A stretch of DNA of 59,081 bases from Streptosporangiaceae bacterium. GTDB taxonomy: Bacteria; Actinomycetota; Actinomycetes; Streptosporangiales; Streptosporangiaceae. The translations under genes were made by a program, and so were the position numbers. Shown piece after piece: positions 7,134 to 14,990 of the stretch. The notes under the pieces were generated by a model that worked only from the letters and a program-made list of their open reading frames with translations, did not search any database and was not told where the DNA came from. The stretch lies in contig JASHOE010000324.1 in the NCBI GenBank assembly GCA_030041275.1, positions 1 to 59,081 of the forward strand, in the 5' to 3' direction. How positions within the stretch are numbered: the first letter of the stretch is position 1; every line of letters starts with the position of its first letter.

Positions 7134-7670
7134 TCAGCAGGGCGCCCCGCGCTCCCTGCGTCGCTCCCAGGCCAAGGCCTCTCCGATCACCATGACTTCC
7201 GGGCTGACGGCGTTCTTCATCGCACAGAACAACTTCGCGTCCGCTTCGCAGAATTCGTCGGCCAACTCGTGAATCTTGTCCGCCGGCCACGTCTCGCTCT
7301 CCGCGTGAGGCTTGCACCCGGTGGTCTTGGTCGTGCAGTGCTGGCGGCTCGCGGCTCCGGCGGCCCTCCGATGCCCATACAGCAGGTCGTTTCGCTGATC
7401 ATTAGCGCTTTTGCAGGCGTCTAGCGCCAGCTGGATGTTCGCGCGGTGCTCACCGGTGATCTCACGGTGCGCTTCAAGCACGTCGCGGCACTTCTTGATG
7501 AGCCATTCGGCCGACCGCCCGTCAGCAAGAACCGCCGCATACTTGTTCCCGATGATCGAGCAGAAGGCGTTGCGCAGCGTCTTGTCCAGCCTTGCGCTCT
7601 TATCCACGACGAGGCCCGCGTTCATGAGCCTTTCGTCAACGCTCGTGTCGTCCTGCTGTTGCGTGGTCAT
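7134..7670 (-). CDS. Hypothetical protein with HEPN-like R-N-x5-H motif
   Basis: 178 residues, all-alpha by eye, beginning MTTQQQDDTSVDERL. The segment ANDQRNDLLYGH (R93, N94, H100) resembles the R(N/D/H)x4-6H catalytic motif of HEPN ribonucleases, with a preceding long helix ending in AEWLIKKCRDVLEAH. Codon use is a little less GC-biased than the neighbours. No partner nucleotidyltransferase, toxin-antitoxin mate or phage gene is adjacent. Gaps on both sides are about 200 bp with no recognised features except the merR promoter. The HEPN reading is a hypothesis; the gene itself is likely real. Confidence 0.6.
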   Translation of the reverse strand: MTTQQQDDTSVDERLMNAGLVVDKSARLDKTLRNAFCSIIGNKYAAVLADGRSAEWLIKKCRDVLEAHREITGEHRANIQLALDACKSANDQRNDLLYGHRRAAGAASRQHCTTKTTGCKPHAESETWPADKIHELADEFCEADAKLFCAMKNAVSPEVMVIGEALAWERRRERGAPC

Positions 7671-7855
7671 GGCTGCCCATTTCTCGGATCCGAGTCAATC
7701 GTGATGCGGGGCGGTAGCAGAGTAGCGCTGATCGACTCGTGTTGTGCGGCGGTTGCACCCTGCCTCATGTTTCGGCTGATGCCAGACGGACAGCCGAATG
7801 CGCGCCAGGACCCACGATCCGGCGGCGAGCGCCGACTGGTGGTAAGTCTGTCGGC

Positions 7856-8926
7856 ATGGCAAGGTACGCGATGCTGCTGCTGCCATCGGCCAATCGCGTC
7901 TACGCCGGCGCCTCGCCCGAGCTCGCCGCAGCCGAGCTCGCGGTCTTCAGCAGGTCCGTGCTCGGCGGCGCGCTGTCCGACGGCGTGGTGACGTACCGGG
8001 GCGGAGTTCCGTACCTGGACTTCACCACCGCGCGGCTGGGCACCGAGGCCACCGCGTTCCTCGCCAACCTGTCGACGATCTACGCGCTATTCGAAGCGGA
8101 CGGTGAGTCGCTTCGCCCGGTCGATCTCGGCCGGCTCGCCCGGTACGACGACGACCTGATCACCATTCAGAAATACGCCGGCAAGACCAATGAGCAGTTC
8201 ACCAAGCTACTGCTGAACGTCACGCTGATGGCGTCGGCGTTCGCCGCCGAGATGGCGACGCGAAAGCTAGCCGTGCTCGACCCGCTGTGCGGTCGCGGCA
8301 CGACGCTGAACCAGGCGCTGATGTATGGCTACGACGCGGCCGGCGTTGACAATGACCAGCGGGACTTCGATGCCTATTCGACGTTCATCCGCACCTGGCT
8401 GCAGCGCAAGCGGATCAAGCACCACGTCAGCTTTGACGGACCGGTTCGTCGCGACGGCCGCGCGGTTGGCCGGAGGCTCCAGCTGGCCCTGGCGGCGTCA
8501 AAGAACGAGTACAAGGCTGGCCGGAACCAGCAACTGGACCTGGTGTGCGCGGACACGACCCGCGCGGCCGAGTTCTTCCGTCCAGGCACGTTCGACCTCG
8601 TCGTGGCGGACGCACCGTACGGGATCAAGCACGGCAGCCGCGCCGCTGCCGGACTGACTCGGCGGCCGCAGGACCTGCTCACCGCCGCAGTGCCGGTCTG
8701 GGCACGGCTGCTGCGGCCGGGCGGGGCGGTCGGCATCGCGTGGAACACGCTGGTCGCGCCCCGCGCCCAGGCGGAAGCGATTCTGGCCTCCGGCGGGCTC
8801 GAGCCGGTCGAGCAAGGACCGGCTGTCGTCTTCCGGCACCGGGTCGATCAGGCGATCGTGCGGGACGTGCTGGTAGCGCGCAAGCCATCCCTGGTCACGG
8901 TAATGGCTAGTCCAGGTCCCGGCTGA
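7856..8926 (+). CDS. TRM11/UPF0020-like RNA methyltransferase
   Basis: 356 residues from ATG 7856. SAM motif I is VLDPLCGRGTTLNQALMYGYDAAGVDND and the catalytic motif IV is VVADAPYGIKHG, a variant of the D/N-PP-Y signature of amino-methylating enzymes; this combination is typical of the TRM11-type tRNA guanosine N2-methylase group. The N-terminal approximately 120 residues would be the RNA-binding part. The in-frame extension upstream to 7739 is Cys/Arg-rich and not believed. The 3' end overlaps the convergent membrane protein by 20 bp. Exact substrate unknown. Confidence 0.78.
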   Translation: MARYAMLLLPSANRVYAGASPELAAAELAVFSRSVLGGALSDGVVTYRGGVPYLDFTTARLGTEATAFLANLSTIYALFEADGESLRPVDLGRLARYDDDLITIQKYAGKTNEQFTKLLLNVTLMASAFAAEMATRKLAVLDPLCGRGTTLNQALMYGYDAAGVDNDQRDFDAYSTFIRTWLQRKRIKHHVSFDGPVRRDGRAVGRRLQLALAASKNEYKAGRNQQLDLVCADTTRAAEFFRPGTFDLVVADAPYGIKHGSRAAAGLTRRPQDLLTAAVPVWARLLRPGGAVGIAWNTLVAPRAQAEAILASGGLEPVEQGPAVVFRHRVDQAIVRDVLVARKPSLVTVMASPGPG

Positions 8927-10349
8927 CGGCAGCAGTTCCCGACATCGGCGGGTTCGCGGGACCGTCGGCAGCGCCCGGCGATTCCCCGTCGGCCGGTCCA
9001 GCCGAACCGGCCGGGGCCGAGTCCATTGCCGACCCGGCCGGCGCCCGCCCAGCCGGCTGGTATGCGCCCGGCAAGTTTGCGCCGGGGTGGTACCCGCCAG
9101 GCAGGTGCCCGCCGGGCACAGCCGGACTGTCCACGGCCTGGCCGTGCGCCAGCACCATCCACGCACAGAGCAAAATCAGCGTGCCCAGGAACGCGCAGAA
9201 GACCCAGAACATGGCCGTCAGGCCGGCGTGGATGGTGAGGCCCAGCCGGGATGCGTCACCGGGCGAGATGCCGAACTGAAGTGGCGAGGTCGGCTCGCTG
9301 ATCTCGACGATGGCGGAGATGGCCTGGGCCACCATCGGAATCGCCGCGCCCAGCGCCAGCGCCGCGCCCAGCCGCAACGGCCGCCAGAGCGCGGCCACGA
9401 CGACGACTGCGACGAGCGCGATCATGACCAGCAAGTCGCCAGCGATGACGGCGCCGGGGTTGGCGAACGCGTTTCCCGCGGTCAGGACCTGCGAGGCGCC
9501 GCTGGCGGTCCGCAGGGTGAAGCTGTCCCACGACGGCGCGAAGGCAATGGCGGCACCGAGTGCCGCGAGTATCAGGGTCACCAGCGGCACGATGTCGTGG
9601 CTGGACTCGGAGCCCAACCGCCCAGCCAGGCCACGCGTAGCGGTGAGTCCGCTGCGGAGTACGCGGCCACTGGCGGCCGCGAGCGCGACGCCAGCCGTGC
9701 AACTGGCCCAGCCGAGGAGGCTCAGCACGAGGCCCGACCCGTGGGCGCCGTCCGCGGTAGGCATGGCCGCGTCGGCGATGAACAAGCCGAGCGTGACGGC
9801 GCTGGTGCCGAGGCCGAGCAGGGCTCCGGCTCCCAGCCGGACGCCACCGAGCAGGATGAGCGCCGCGCTGAGCGCCCACGCCGCCAGGTAGATGACGTGC
9901 GGCACCAGGTTGAAGGCCTGCGAGGCGATACTCACGCCGTCGGTGTAGACGGGGAACAGCCCTACGATGCCGAGTACGAGCCCGAGCCCAATCAGGGCCA
10001 CCGCGGCGCGCGCGGAGCGCGTGACCGTGACGGGGTCGGCGGCCGGCTGACTCCGCCAGGCGGCCTGCTGGCTAGCAGTGGCAGCCCCGACGTAGCCGAC
10101 CCCCGACCCGACGGGCCCGGTCGGCCCGGTCATCGGCGCCACCGGCGGTGCCGCCACGGGCCGGATTGTGCCTGGGTTCTCCACCGAGGCGAACCTCGAC
10201 CAGGCGGCCGTCCAGCCCTCCGGAGTCAGCGGCCACCACTCAAGCGGCTGCGACCCCACCGCCGTGGCGTACCAGATGCCGTAGAACTGCGGCCCCTGGC
10301 CGAGCGCGTATGTCGCGCCTCGGTAGGAGATGGCGACGTTGTCCGGCAC
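8907..10349 (-). CDS. Multi-pass membrane protein with Pro/Gly-rich tail
   Basis: 480 residues from GTG 10349, which has AGGAAGGA about 8-10 bases upstream. The first 70 residues form a soluble segment (VPDNVAISYRGATYALG ... QFYGIWYA ... WWPLTPEGWTAAWSRF) resembling small domains that sit ahead of actinobacterial membrane proteins; then roughly eight hydrophobic segments between residues 130 and 420; the C-terminus is a Pro/Gly/Ala-rich tail (GGHLPGGYHPGANLPGAYQP). No transporter or enzyme signature is visible. The function is unknown. Confidence 0.75.
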   Translation of the reverse strand: MPDNVAISYRGATYALGQGPQFYGIWYATAVGSQPLEWWPLTPEGWTAAWSRFASVENPGTIRPVAAPPVAPMTGPTGPVGSGVGYVGAATASQQAAWRSQPAADPVTVTRSARAAVALIGLGLVLGIVGLFPVYTDGVSIASQAFNLVPHVIYLAAWALSAALILLGGVRLGAGALLGLGTSAVTLGLFIADAAMPTADGAHGSGLVLSLLGWASCTAGVALAAASGRVLRSGLTATRGLAGRLGSESSHDIVPLVTLILAALGAAIAFAPSWDSFTLRTASGASQVLTAGNAFANPGAVIAGDLLVMIALVAVVVVAALWRPLRLGAALALGAAIPMVAQAISAIVEISEPTSPLQFGISPGDASRLGLTIHAGLTAMFWVFCAFLGTLILLCAWMVLAHGQAVDSPAVPGGHLPGGYHPGANLPGAYQPAGRAPAGSAMDSAPAGSAGPADGESPGAADGPANPPMSGTAAVSRDLD

Positions 10350-10551
10350 GATTCCGATCCTTCCTGCCCAGGGCCTGCCTATCACGTTCACCGGCGAGCG
10401 TAGGCGGCAACCCTTTGCGTTGCCTGGAAGTCTCCTCTGGCCTTTCTGACGTCTAGCTCAGCGAGGTCGCTCAGCCCCGCGGGCCACGAACTTTGCCCAG
10501 CTGGGAGCATGGCCATTGAACCCCGCGGCTCTTGGCCGCCGTTCCTGAGCT

Positions 10552-10743
10552 GTGGAACCACACACCTCGCTGGAACAGCTACGAGGCCGGACCGACGGCC
10601 TCGCGCAACTGCTCGACCGCCTCGAGCAGCACCATCGGCTAGACGGCGCCACCGCGATCGCCGAATGCCGGGCTAGCCTCGTCCGGGCGCTGGCCGACGA
10701 GCGGGCCAGCCGAGCCGGCGCCCTGATCCGGACGACGGGCTGA
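10552..10743 (+). CDS. Possible small coiled-coil protein (63 aa)
   Basis: GTG-initiated frame in the 500-bp gap between the membrane protein and the TetR gene. The product is rich in Leu/Arg/Glu with heptad-like spacing (LEQLRGRTDGLAQLLDRLEQ and ASLVRALADERASRAGALI) and has the third-position GC bias of real genes. No good ribosome-binding site is visible, so it could be spurious. The rest of 10350-10848 shows nothing recognisable. Confidence 0.35.
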   Translation: MEPHTSLEQLRGRTDGLAQLLDRLEQHHRLDGATAIAECRASLVRALADERASRAGALIRTTG

Positions 10744-10848
10744 GCGGACCACGCGCTGAGCCGGACAACGGGCTGATCCAGACGATGCGACGAGGCGCGC
10801 TCGCACGAGCGCCGGCCAGGCGCTTTGCCGTCGCGGGACATCGCCCGC

Positions 10849-11538
10849 CTATCGCCGCGCGGGCCGGATGGCTGCGGCCGTGAGCGCGCGGGCCGTCTCG
10901 ATAGCGCTGGCGATCGCCAGCTCGGGCGTCAAGCCGCACACATCGGTCAGCGTGAACAGCGCCTCGGCGCTAACCACGACGGTGAGGCCGCGCTTGAGCT
11001 GCGCGAACCGCGCCGGTTGCTGGACGGCCATGGTGTCCTCCAGCGGCCGGAGCGCCTCATCGATCAATCTGAACCGGCGTCCGGTCCGCTGCGCTATGGC
11101 TGGCTTGGTGAGGGCGGCGGCGAGCATCGCCCGGACGGCTCCCTGATACGCCAGTACCTCGCGGAGCAGGATCTCGGTCGCGAATCCGATGCGCTCGACC
11201 GGGTCCTTGGACCGAGCCACCGGCGCCATCGCACGCTGCGGGCTGTCAAAGAGGCCGGCCAGTGCCTCACGCAGCAGCGAGGCGAGATCGGGAAAGTAGC
11301 GATAGGCCGTCGCCTCGGATACCAGGGCCCGGCGCGCGACGTGCGGCATCGTCACTTCGCCCCCGCCCGCGATAGCGTCGCGCGCTGCGGCCACGATCGC
11401 CGTGCGGGTGCGCTCCTTCTGATTCGACCGGCCGGTGTTCAGCAGGACAGCTGGCCCGCCGATCACCTGGGCAGCTGCGGCCTCGCGCGAACTCGCCGCC
11501 GAGCTCCGGACACCCACCGCCGACCCGCGGGGGTTCAT
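10849..11538 (-). CDS. TetR-family transcriptional regulator
   Basis: 229 residues from ATG 11538, which has GGAGG 7 bases upstream. After a 40-residue Ala/Ser-rich lead, the DNA-binding domain reads RTRTAIVAAARDAIAGGGEVTMPHVARRALVSEATAYRYFPDLASLLREAL. The C-terminal ligand domain is generic. It is alone in its strand context; the upstream region holds a 56-bp imperfect palindrome (11588-11643), a candidate operator, and a smaller CTCTC/GAGAG dyad near 11554-11568. The nearest upstream gene is the tandem YbjQ protein on the same strand. Effector unknown. Confidence 0.85.
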   Translation of the reverse strand: MNPRGSAVGVRSSAASSREAAAAQVIGGPAVLLNTGRSNQKERTRTAIVAAARDAIAGGGEVTMPHVARRALVSEATAYRYFPDLASLLREALAGLFDSPQRAMAPVARSKDPVERIGFATEILLREVLAYQGAVRAMLAAALTKPAIAQRTGRRFRLIDEALRPLEDTMAVQQPARFAQLKRGLTVVVSAEALFTLTDVCGLTPELAIASAIETARALTAAAIRPARR

Positions 11539-11587
11539 CGCCGCACCTCCTGATTGGAGCACGCTCTCGCCATGAGAGTACACGTTC

Positions 11588-11643
11588 GTCACGCTGAGTG
11601 AGGGCACGCTCACACAATGAGCGTCACTCTCACGCAGCGTGAC
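11588..11643. promoter_or_regulatory. 56-bp nested palindrome between YbjQ-like gene and TetR
   Basis: Outer arms GTCACGCTG (11588-11596) and CAGCGTGAC (11635-11643) are perfectly complementary; inner arms ACGCTCA (11606-11612) and TGAGCGT (11618-11624) around CACAA are also perfect and share the same centre. It could be the TetR operator, a terminator hairpin for the YbjQ transcript (18 bp after its stop), or both. No T tract follows, which favours an operator. Confidence 0.6.
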
Positions 11644-11660
11644 GGCGCGGAGCCGAGCGC

Positions 11661-12509
11661 TTAGGAGTCCAAGCCGAGGGTGAAGGTGGGCTTCGGGGTG
11701 GTCTCGGGCAGCCGGTGCTCGTCCGCGAGCCGGCGGATCGCGGTCCCGGTCGCGAGGAACTCGGTGGCGTGCTCACCCCACACGTGATTATGGACGCCGA
11801 CGGTGACGCCGACGATGCCCGTCGCGCTGGCTTCCGTCGCTTCCGCCTGCATCCGCGCCAGCGCAAGCTCACGCGCCTCGTAGACACCTTGCGTGAACTG
11901 AGGCATCTCCTGGTTCTGACCGGTTTGCCGGAGCGACTGCATGACCGACTGGTGCGCGATGTGATACACGCAGGTGCCAAGCACGAAGGCCACCGGAACC
12001 GCGCCCGCGGCGAGCAGCCGGAAGAAATCCTGCGCCGATAGATCCGAAGTAAACGCCCTGCCGTTCGGCGCCTTGTGCACCCCCGCACCCGCCAACGCAC
12101 GGACTGCGGTGCCGGTCGCCACGAATTCGAGCACGCCCTGGCCCCACGCATACATCTGCATCTTGAGGTTGACGCCTACGATTCCGTCGGCGCCGAGGTG
12201 GTCAGCCTCGGCCTGCATCCTGGCCATCGCGAGTTCCCTGGCGTTGTACATCGCCTGGGTGAGCACCTGCAGCTCCTGGTTCTGATTCCAGCGGCCGACC
12301 TGAATACCCACGTGGTAGATCGAGGATCCTACGACGAACCCGAGCGGCTCGAAGCTCGCCTCGCCTAGCAACACGTACTCAGAGACGGAGAGGTCCGAGG
12401 TGAAGATGCCGCCGGCCGACGCGCCAGCGGTGGCCGCCAGCCTGCCATCGGCGGCCTGCGGCTCCCAGATTTGTGAACTCGCGCTCGACTGACTGGAAAA
12501 CAGCGGCAT
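11661..12509 (-). CDS. Protein with two tandem YbjQ-type (UPF0145) domains
   Basis: 282 residues. Two homologous halves, each beginning FTSDLSxxxF/Y and containing ARELAMARMQAEADxxGADGIVGV or the equivalent ARELALARMQAEATEASATGIVGV, then W-G and EFxATGTAxR. YbjQ domains are small pentamer-forming folds proposed to bind metals. ATG 12509 has GGAGG upstream (GGAGGACATCA before ATG). The first 45 residues are a Ser/Gln-rich lead. Duplicate YbjQ proteins in one chain are less usual than the single-domain 100-residue form. The function is unknown. Confidence 0.82.
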   Translation of the reverse strand: MPLFSSQSSASSQIWEPQAADGRLAATAGASAGGIFTSDLSVSEYVLLGEASFEPLGFVVGSSIYHVGIQVGRWNQNQELQVLTQAMYNARELAMARMQAEADHLGADGIVGVNLKMQMYAWGQGVLEFVATGTAVRALAGAGVHKAPNGRAFTSDLSAQDFFRLLAAGAVPVAFVLGTCVYHIAHQSVMQSLRQTGQNQEMPQFTQGVYEARELALARMQAEATEASATGIVGVTVGVHNHVWGEHATEFLATGTAIRRLADEHRLPETTPKPTFTLGLDS

Positions 12510-12665
12510 TGATGTCCTCCTTAGACAGGCACCTCGGCTCACGCTACTGCCGACACTCGCGGAGCGCACTCGTGTTGGCGGGCGGAATATATCGGCCGGG
12601 TCGGCGCGCTCAGTCGGCTGGGTAGCCCGCATCAGCGAAGCCAGCAGCCGCGCCACGGAGGTTCG

Positions 12666-13073
12666 ATGTCAGCTCCAGTTGTCCCCGAGTCTCACCGTCA
12701 CCTACTCGAGACCGACACCGCCATCCTCACCACCAACGGCCCGGACGGGCTGCCGCAGGTGACGGCCGTCGCGTTCTATCACGACAAGGCCGACGACCTG
12801 GTGAAGATCTCGCTCAACAACACCCGGCAGAAGACAAGGAACCTGCGCCGCGACCCGCGGGCCACGCTCTTCATCCTCGACCCCGCCAACCGGCTGCGTA
12901 CGCTCGAGATCCGGGCCGAGGCAGAACTGATTCCCGACCCGGACCTGGACTTCTGCCGAACGGCCGGGGCGAAGTACAACGCCGACTTCCACCGGCACGA
13001 CCGGCCAGGCGAGACGCGCTCGCAAGTGGTCTTGCACCCGGTCAAGATCAACGTCGCGGACCTCAGCCAGTAA
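12666..13073 (+). CDS. PPOX-class flavin/F420-dependent enzyme
   Basis: 135 residues with the split-barrel flavin-binding fold: HLLETDTAILTTNGPDGLPQVTAVAF, then KISLNNTRQKTRNLRRDPRATLFILDP and a C-terminal VVLHPVKINV strand. The family includes F420-dependent reductases and pyridoxamine-phosphate-oxidase-like proteins; the pattern RQKTRNLRRDPRATL is typical of the actinobacterial F420-type class. Transcribed alone, divergent from the YbjQ-like gene and convergent with the methyltransferase at 13092. Cofactor choice is inferred. Confidence 0.82.
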   Translation: MSAPVVPESHRHLLETDTAILTTNGPDGLPQVTAVAFYHDKADDLVKISLNNTRQKTRNLRRDPRATLFILDPANRLRTLEIRAEAELIPDPDLDFCRTAGAKYNADFHRHDRPGETRSQVVLHPVKINVADLSQ

Positions 13074-13091
13074 CGGCGCCGTCGGACTTAC

Positions 13092-13970
13092 CTAGCTCGC
13101 TGCTTCCGCTCGGTCGTCTCCGGTAACGGCGACGGCTTTGAAGAACGTGTAGCAGAAGACGCCGCCTGGTTCGGCGGTGCGGTACAAGTCCGCGACCCCG
13201 GCGTCGAACTCACCGGCCGTCAGCAGACCGGCCGCAAGGGCCGACTGCCGCACGCCTTCGATCATCGCCGTAAAGGTCCGGATGGTGAAGGCATCGACCA
13301 GGTCCGGGCGGCTCTGGTCGGCGTAGACGAAGAGCGGCCGGACCGAGACCGACGCGAAACCGGCGTCGGTCAGCAGCGGATACAACCGACGGCCCAGCAT
13401 GGCGTCTCCGCCCGCGCGTCGCTGCAGTTCCACCTGGCAATCGATCGCCGCCTGCGCGGCGGCGCTGTCGGGCGCGAAGAAAGCCGATCCGTGGTCGCCC
13501 TCGATCACCGTGATGGTGCCGCCCGGATTTAGCAGTCCCCGCAGGAGCCGCAGCGCCTCGACCGGGGCATCGACGTGCTCGACCACGAAGCACACGAAAA
13601 CGTGGTCGAACCGCGCCGGCGACTCGGCTAGCGACCAGATGTCAGCGTGACGGAACTCGACGTTCGTCATTCCTGCCAGCTCCGCGCGGCGCTGCGCCGT
13701 TGCGAGGGAATCGGTCGCTATGTCGATGGCTGTAAATGTCGCCTCGGGGCTGCGCCGGGCAAGCGTGATCGTCTGCGATCCGACGCCGCAGCCGACCTCG
13801 AGGACATGGCTGCCAGCCGGGTAGGCGGTGCCGTGATGGAGGAGGTCAACCAGCGCAGACGCCTGGTCGTTCAGGCGAGTAGCCTCCCGTTCCTGGTATC
13901 CGTGGACGTAGCCGCGGGCCGCCGCGGAGCGCGCCGCAACACTGCCCTCGCGCGGCGCCGTCGAGTTCAT
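13092..13970 (-). CDS. Class I SAM-dependent methyltransferase
   Basis: 292 residues. Begins with a helical region (GYVHGYQEREATRLNDQASALVDLLHHGT) common in small-molecule methylases; motif I is VLEVGCGVGSQTITLARRSP, the acidic loop AIDIATDSL follows, and motif IV/V reads FDHVFVCFVVEHVDAP. The ATG overlaps the stop of the upstream LysE-type exporter by ATGA, so the two are translationally coupled; a methylase-exporter pair could modify and export an amino acid or toxic metabolite, which is inference. Confidence 0.85.
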   Translation of the reverse strand: MNSTAPREGSVAARSAAARGYVHGYQEREATRLNDQASALVDLLHHGTAYPAGSHVLEVGCGVGSQTITLARRSPEATFTAIDIATDSLATAQRRAELAGMTNVEFRHADIWSLAESPARFDHVFVCFVVEHVDAPVEALRLLRGLLNPGGTITVIEGDHGSAFFAPDSAAAQAAIDCQVELQRRAGGDAMLGRRLYPLLTDAGFASVSVRPLFVYADQSRPDLVDAFTIRTFTAMIEGVRQSALAAGLLTAGEFDAGVADLYRTAEPGGVFCYTFFKAVAVTGDDRAEAAS

Positions 13971-14596
13971 CGCTCGGCCGCGAGCCTGGCGGCCAGCGCC
14001 ACCATGATGGTTCCAGCGCCAGCGTCGAGGGCCTGCCGCGCTCGCCGCCGCCTTGACAGCCAGCTGCCGATCCGCCCGGCCAGCACGCCGACCGTGCCGT
14101 CGATCAGCGCCTCGAACGCGATGAAGATCGCACCCAGGGTCGCGAACTGGAGCGGGACGTGACCTAGCCCGCGATCCACGAACTGCGGCAGCAGCGCGAC
14201 TACGAACGTGACCGACTTCGGATTCACGAAGTTGGTCATAGCCCCGCGCACGTAGGCGTAGCCGCCGGGCACGTAACCCACGGCCGGTGAGTCCTCAAGC
14301 GCGCTGCCCCGGCGTGCGCTGCGCAGCGCCTGCACGCCCAGGTACGCCAGATAGGCCGCGCCGCACAAGCGCACGACCAGGAAGGCCGTCGGTGCGGCCG
14401 AAAGCAGCGCGGCGAGGCCGGCCGCGACGGCCGCGATCTGCACGGCCTCGCTCGTCATGACCCCGAGGGTGGCGAGCAATCCGGCGCGCGGACCACCGCG
14501 CGCACCGGTCGACAGCACAAACAGCATGTCCGGCCCCGGCGCGATCATCGCGAGAAACACGGCGACCACGTAGAGGACCAGCAGATGCGCGTTCAC
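13967..14596 (-). CDS. LysE/RhtB-family amino-acid exporter
   Basis: 209 residues, about six hydrophobic segments. The LysE-family signature is present: VVAVFLAMIAPGPDMLFVLSTGARGGPRAGLLATLG near the N-terminus, and an internal AYLAYLGVQAL and NFVNPKSVTFVVALLPQF. GTG 14596 is chosen because AAGGAG sits 7 bases upstream and the first transmembrane helix begins right after it; the longer frame to 14662 adds an implausible Arg/Ser lead. Members export Lys, Thr, homoserine or related compounds by proton exchange. Coupled to the methyltransferase. Confidence 0.9.
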   Translation of the reverse strand: MNAHLLVLYVVAVFLAMIAPGPDMLFVLSTGARGGPRAGLLATLGVMTSEAVQIAAVAAGLAALLSAAPTAFLVVRLCGAAYLAYLGVQALRSARRGSALEDSPAVGYVPGGYAYVRGAMTNFVNPKSVTFVVALLPQFVDRGLGHVPLQFATLGAIFIAFEALIDGTVGVLAGRIGSWLSRRRRARQALDAGAGTIMVALAARLAAER

Positions 14597-14772
14597 GGCG
14601 AGGCTCCTTCCCGAGCCAGTTCCTGCGCTGCGGGGCTGCGGTGACCACGCTAGCTGCCGCACGACTGAGCGGCGGCGCGGCGACGGCTCTGCCCGCAGGC
14701 CGGTGCGCCGGGAACTGACGGGTTACGCTCGGCACCGGCGGCGCCGTTCCCCGCCTGGAAGGGTTACCAGGG

Positions 14773-14990
14773 ATGACATCAGCGGTGCGCATCTCGCTCA
14801 TGCTTGCGGTGCCGTCCGCGCCCGCTGCCGCGGACTGGTACCTGCGTGCCCTGGGCGCCACGGAATTGTGCAGTCTTCTTCCTGCATGAGCCGACGACGA
14901 GCGGGTTCGACAGCCGAGCGTCACTCGGCGCCACGACATCGCGGGTCGAAGTGTTCTGCGACGATCCGGACGCGTTCGTCCCGGGTCAGC
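14773..14990 (+). pseudogene. Truncated VOC-fold (glyoxalase/bleomycin-resistance-like) gene
   Basis: ATG 14773 opens MTSAVRISLMLAVPSAPAAA then DWYLRALGATEL, a clear N-terminus of a PhnB/glyoxalase-like VOC protein. The frame then stops at a TGA, but the next VOC block, FFLHEPTTSGFDSRASLG followed by TTSRVEVFCDDPDAFV, continues in another frame. The gene has lost an internal piece (about 20 codons by comparison with family length) and is cut off where the convergent ABC permease gene ends at 14986. The remaining C-terminal half is absent. A relic. Confidence 0.75.

Noticed and set aside
9087..10403. 438-codon plus-strand frame
   Set aside because: Antisense of the membrane protein gene, composition unlike real proteins.
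10458..10841. 127-codon minus-strand frame
   Set aside because: Ser/Arg-rich, no start signal, antisense-like to a weak plus-strand ORF; no support.
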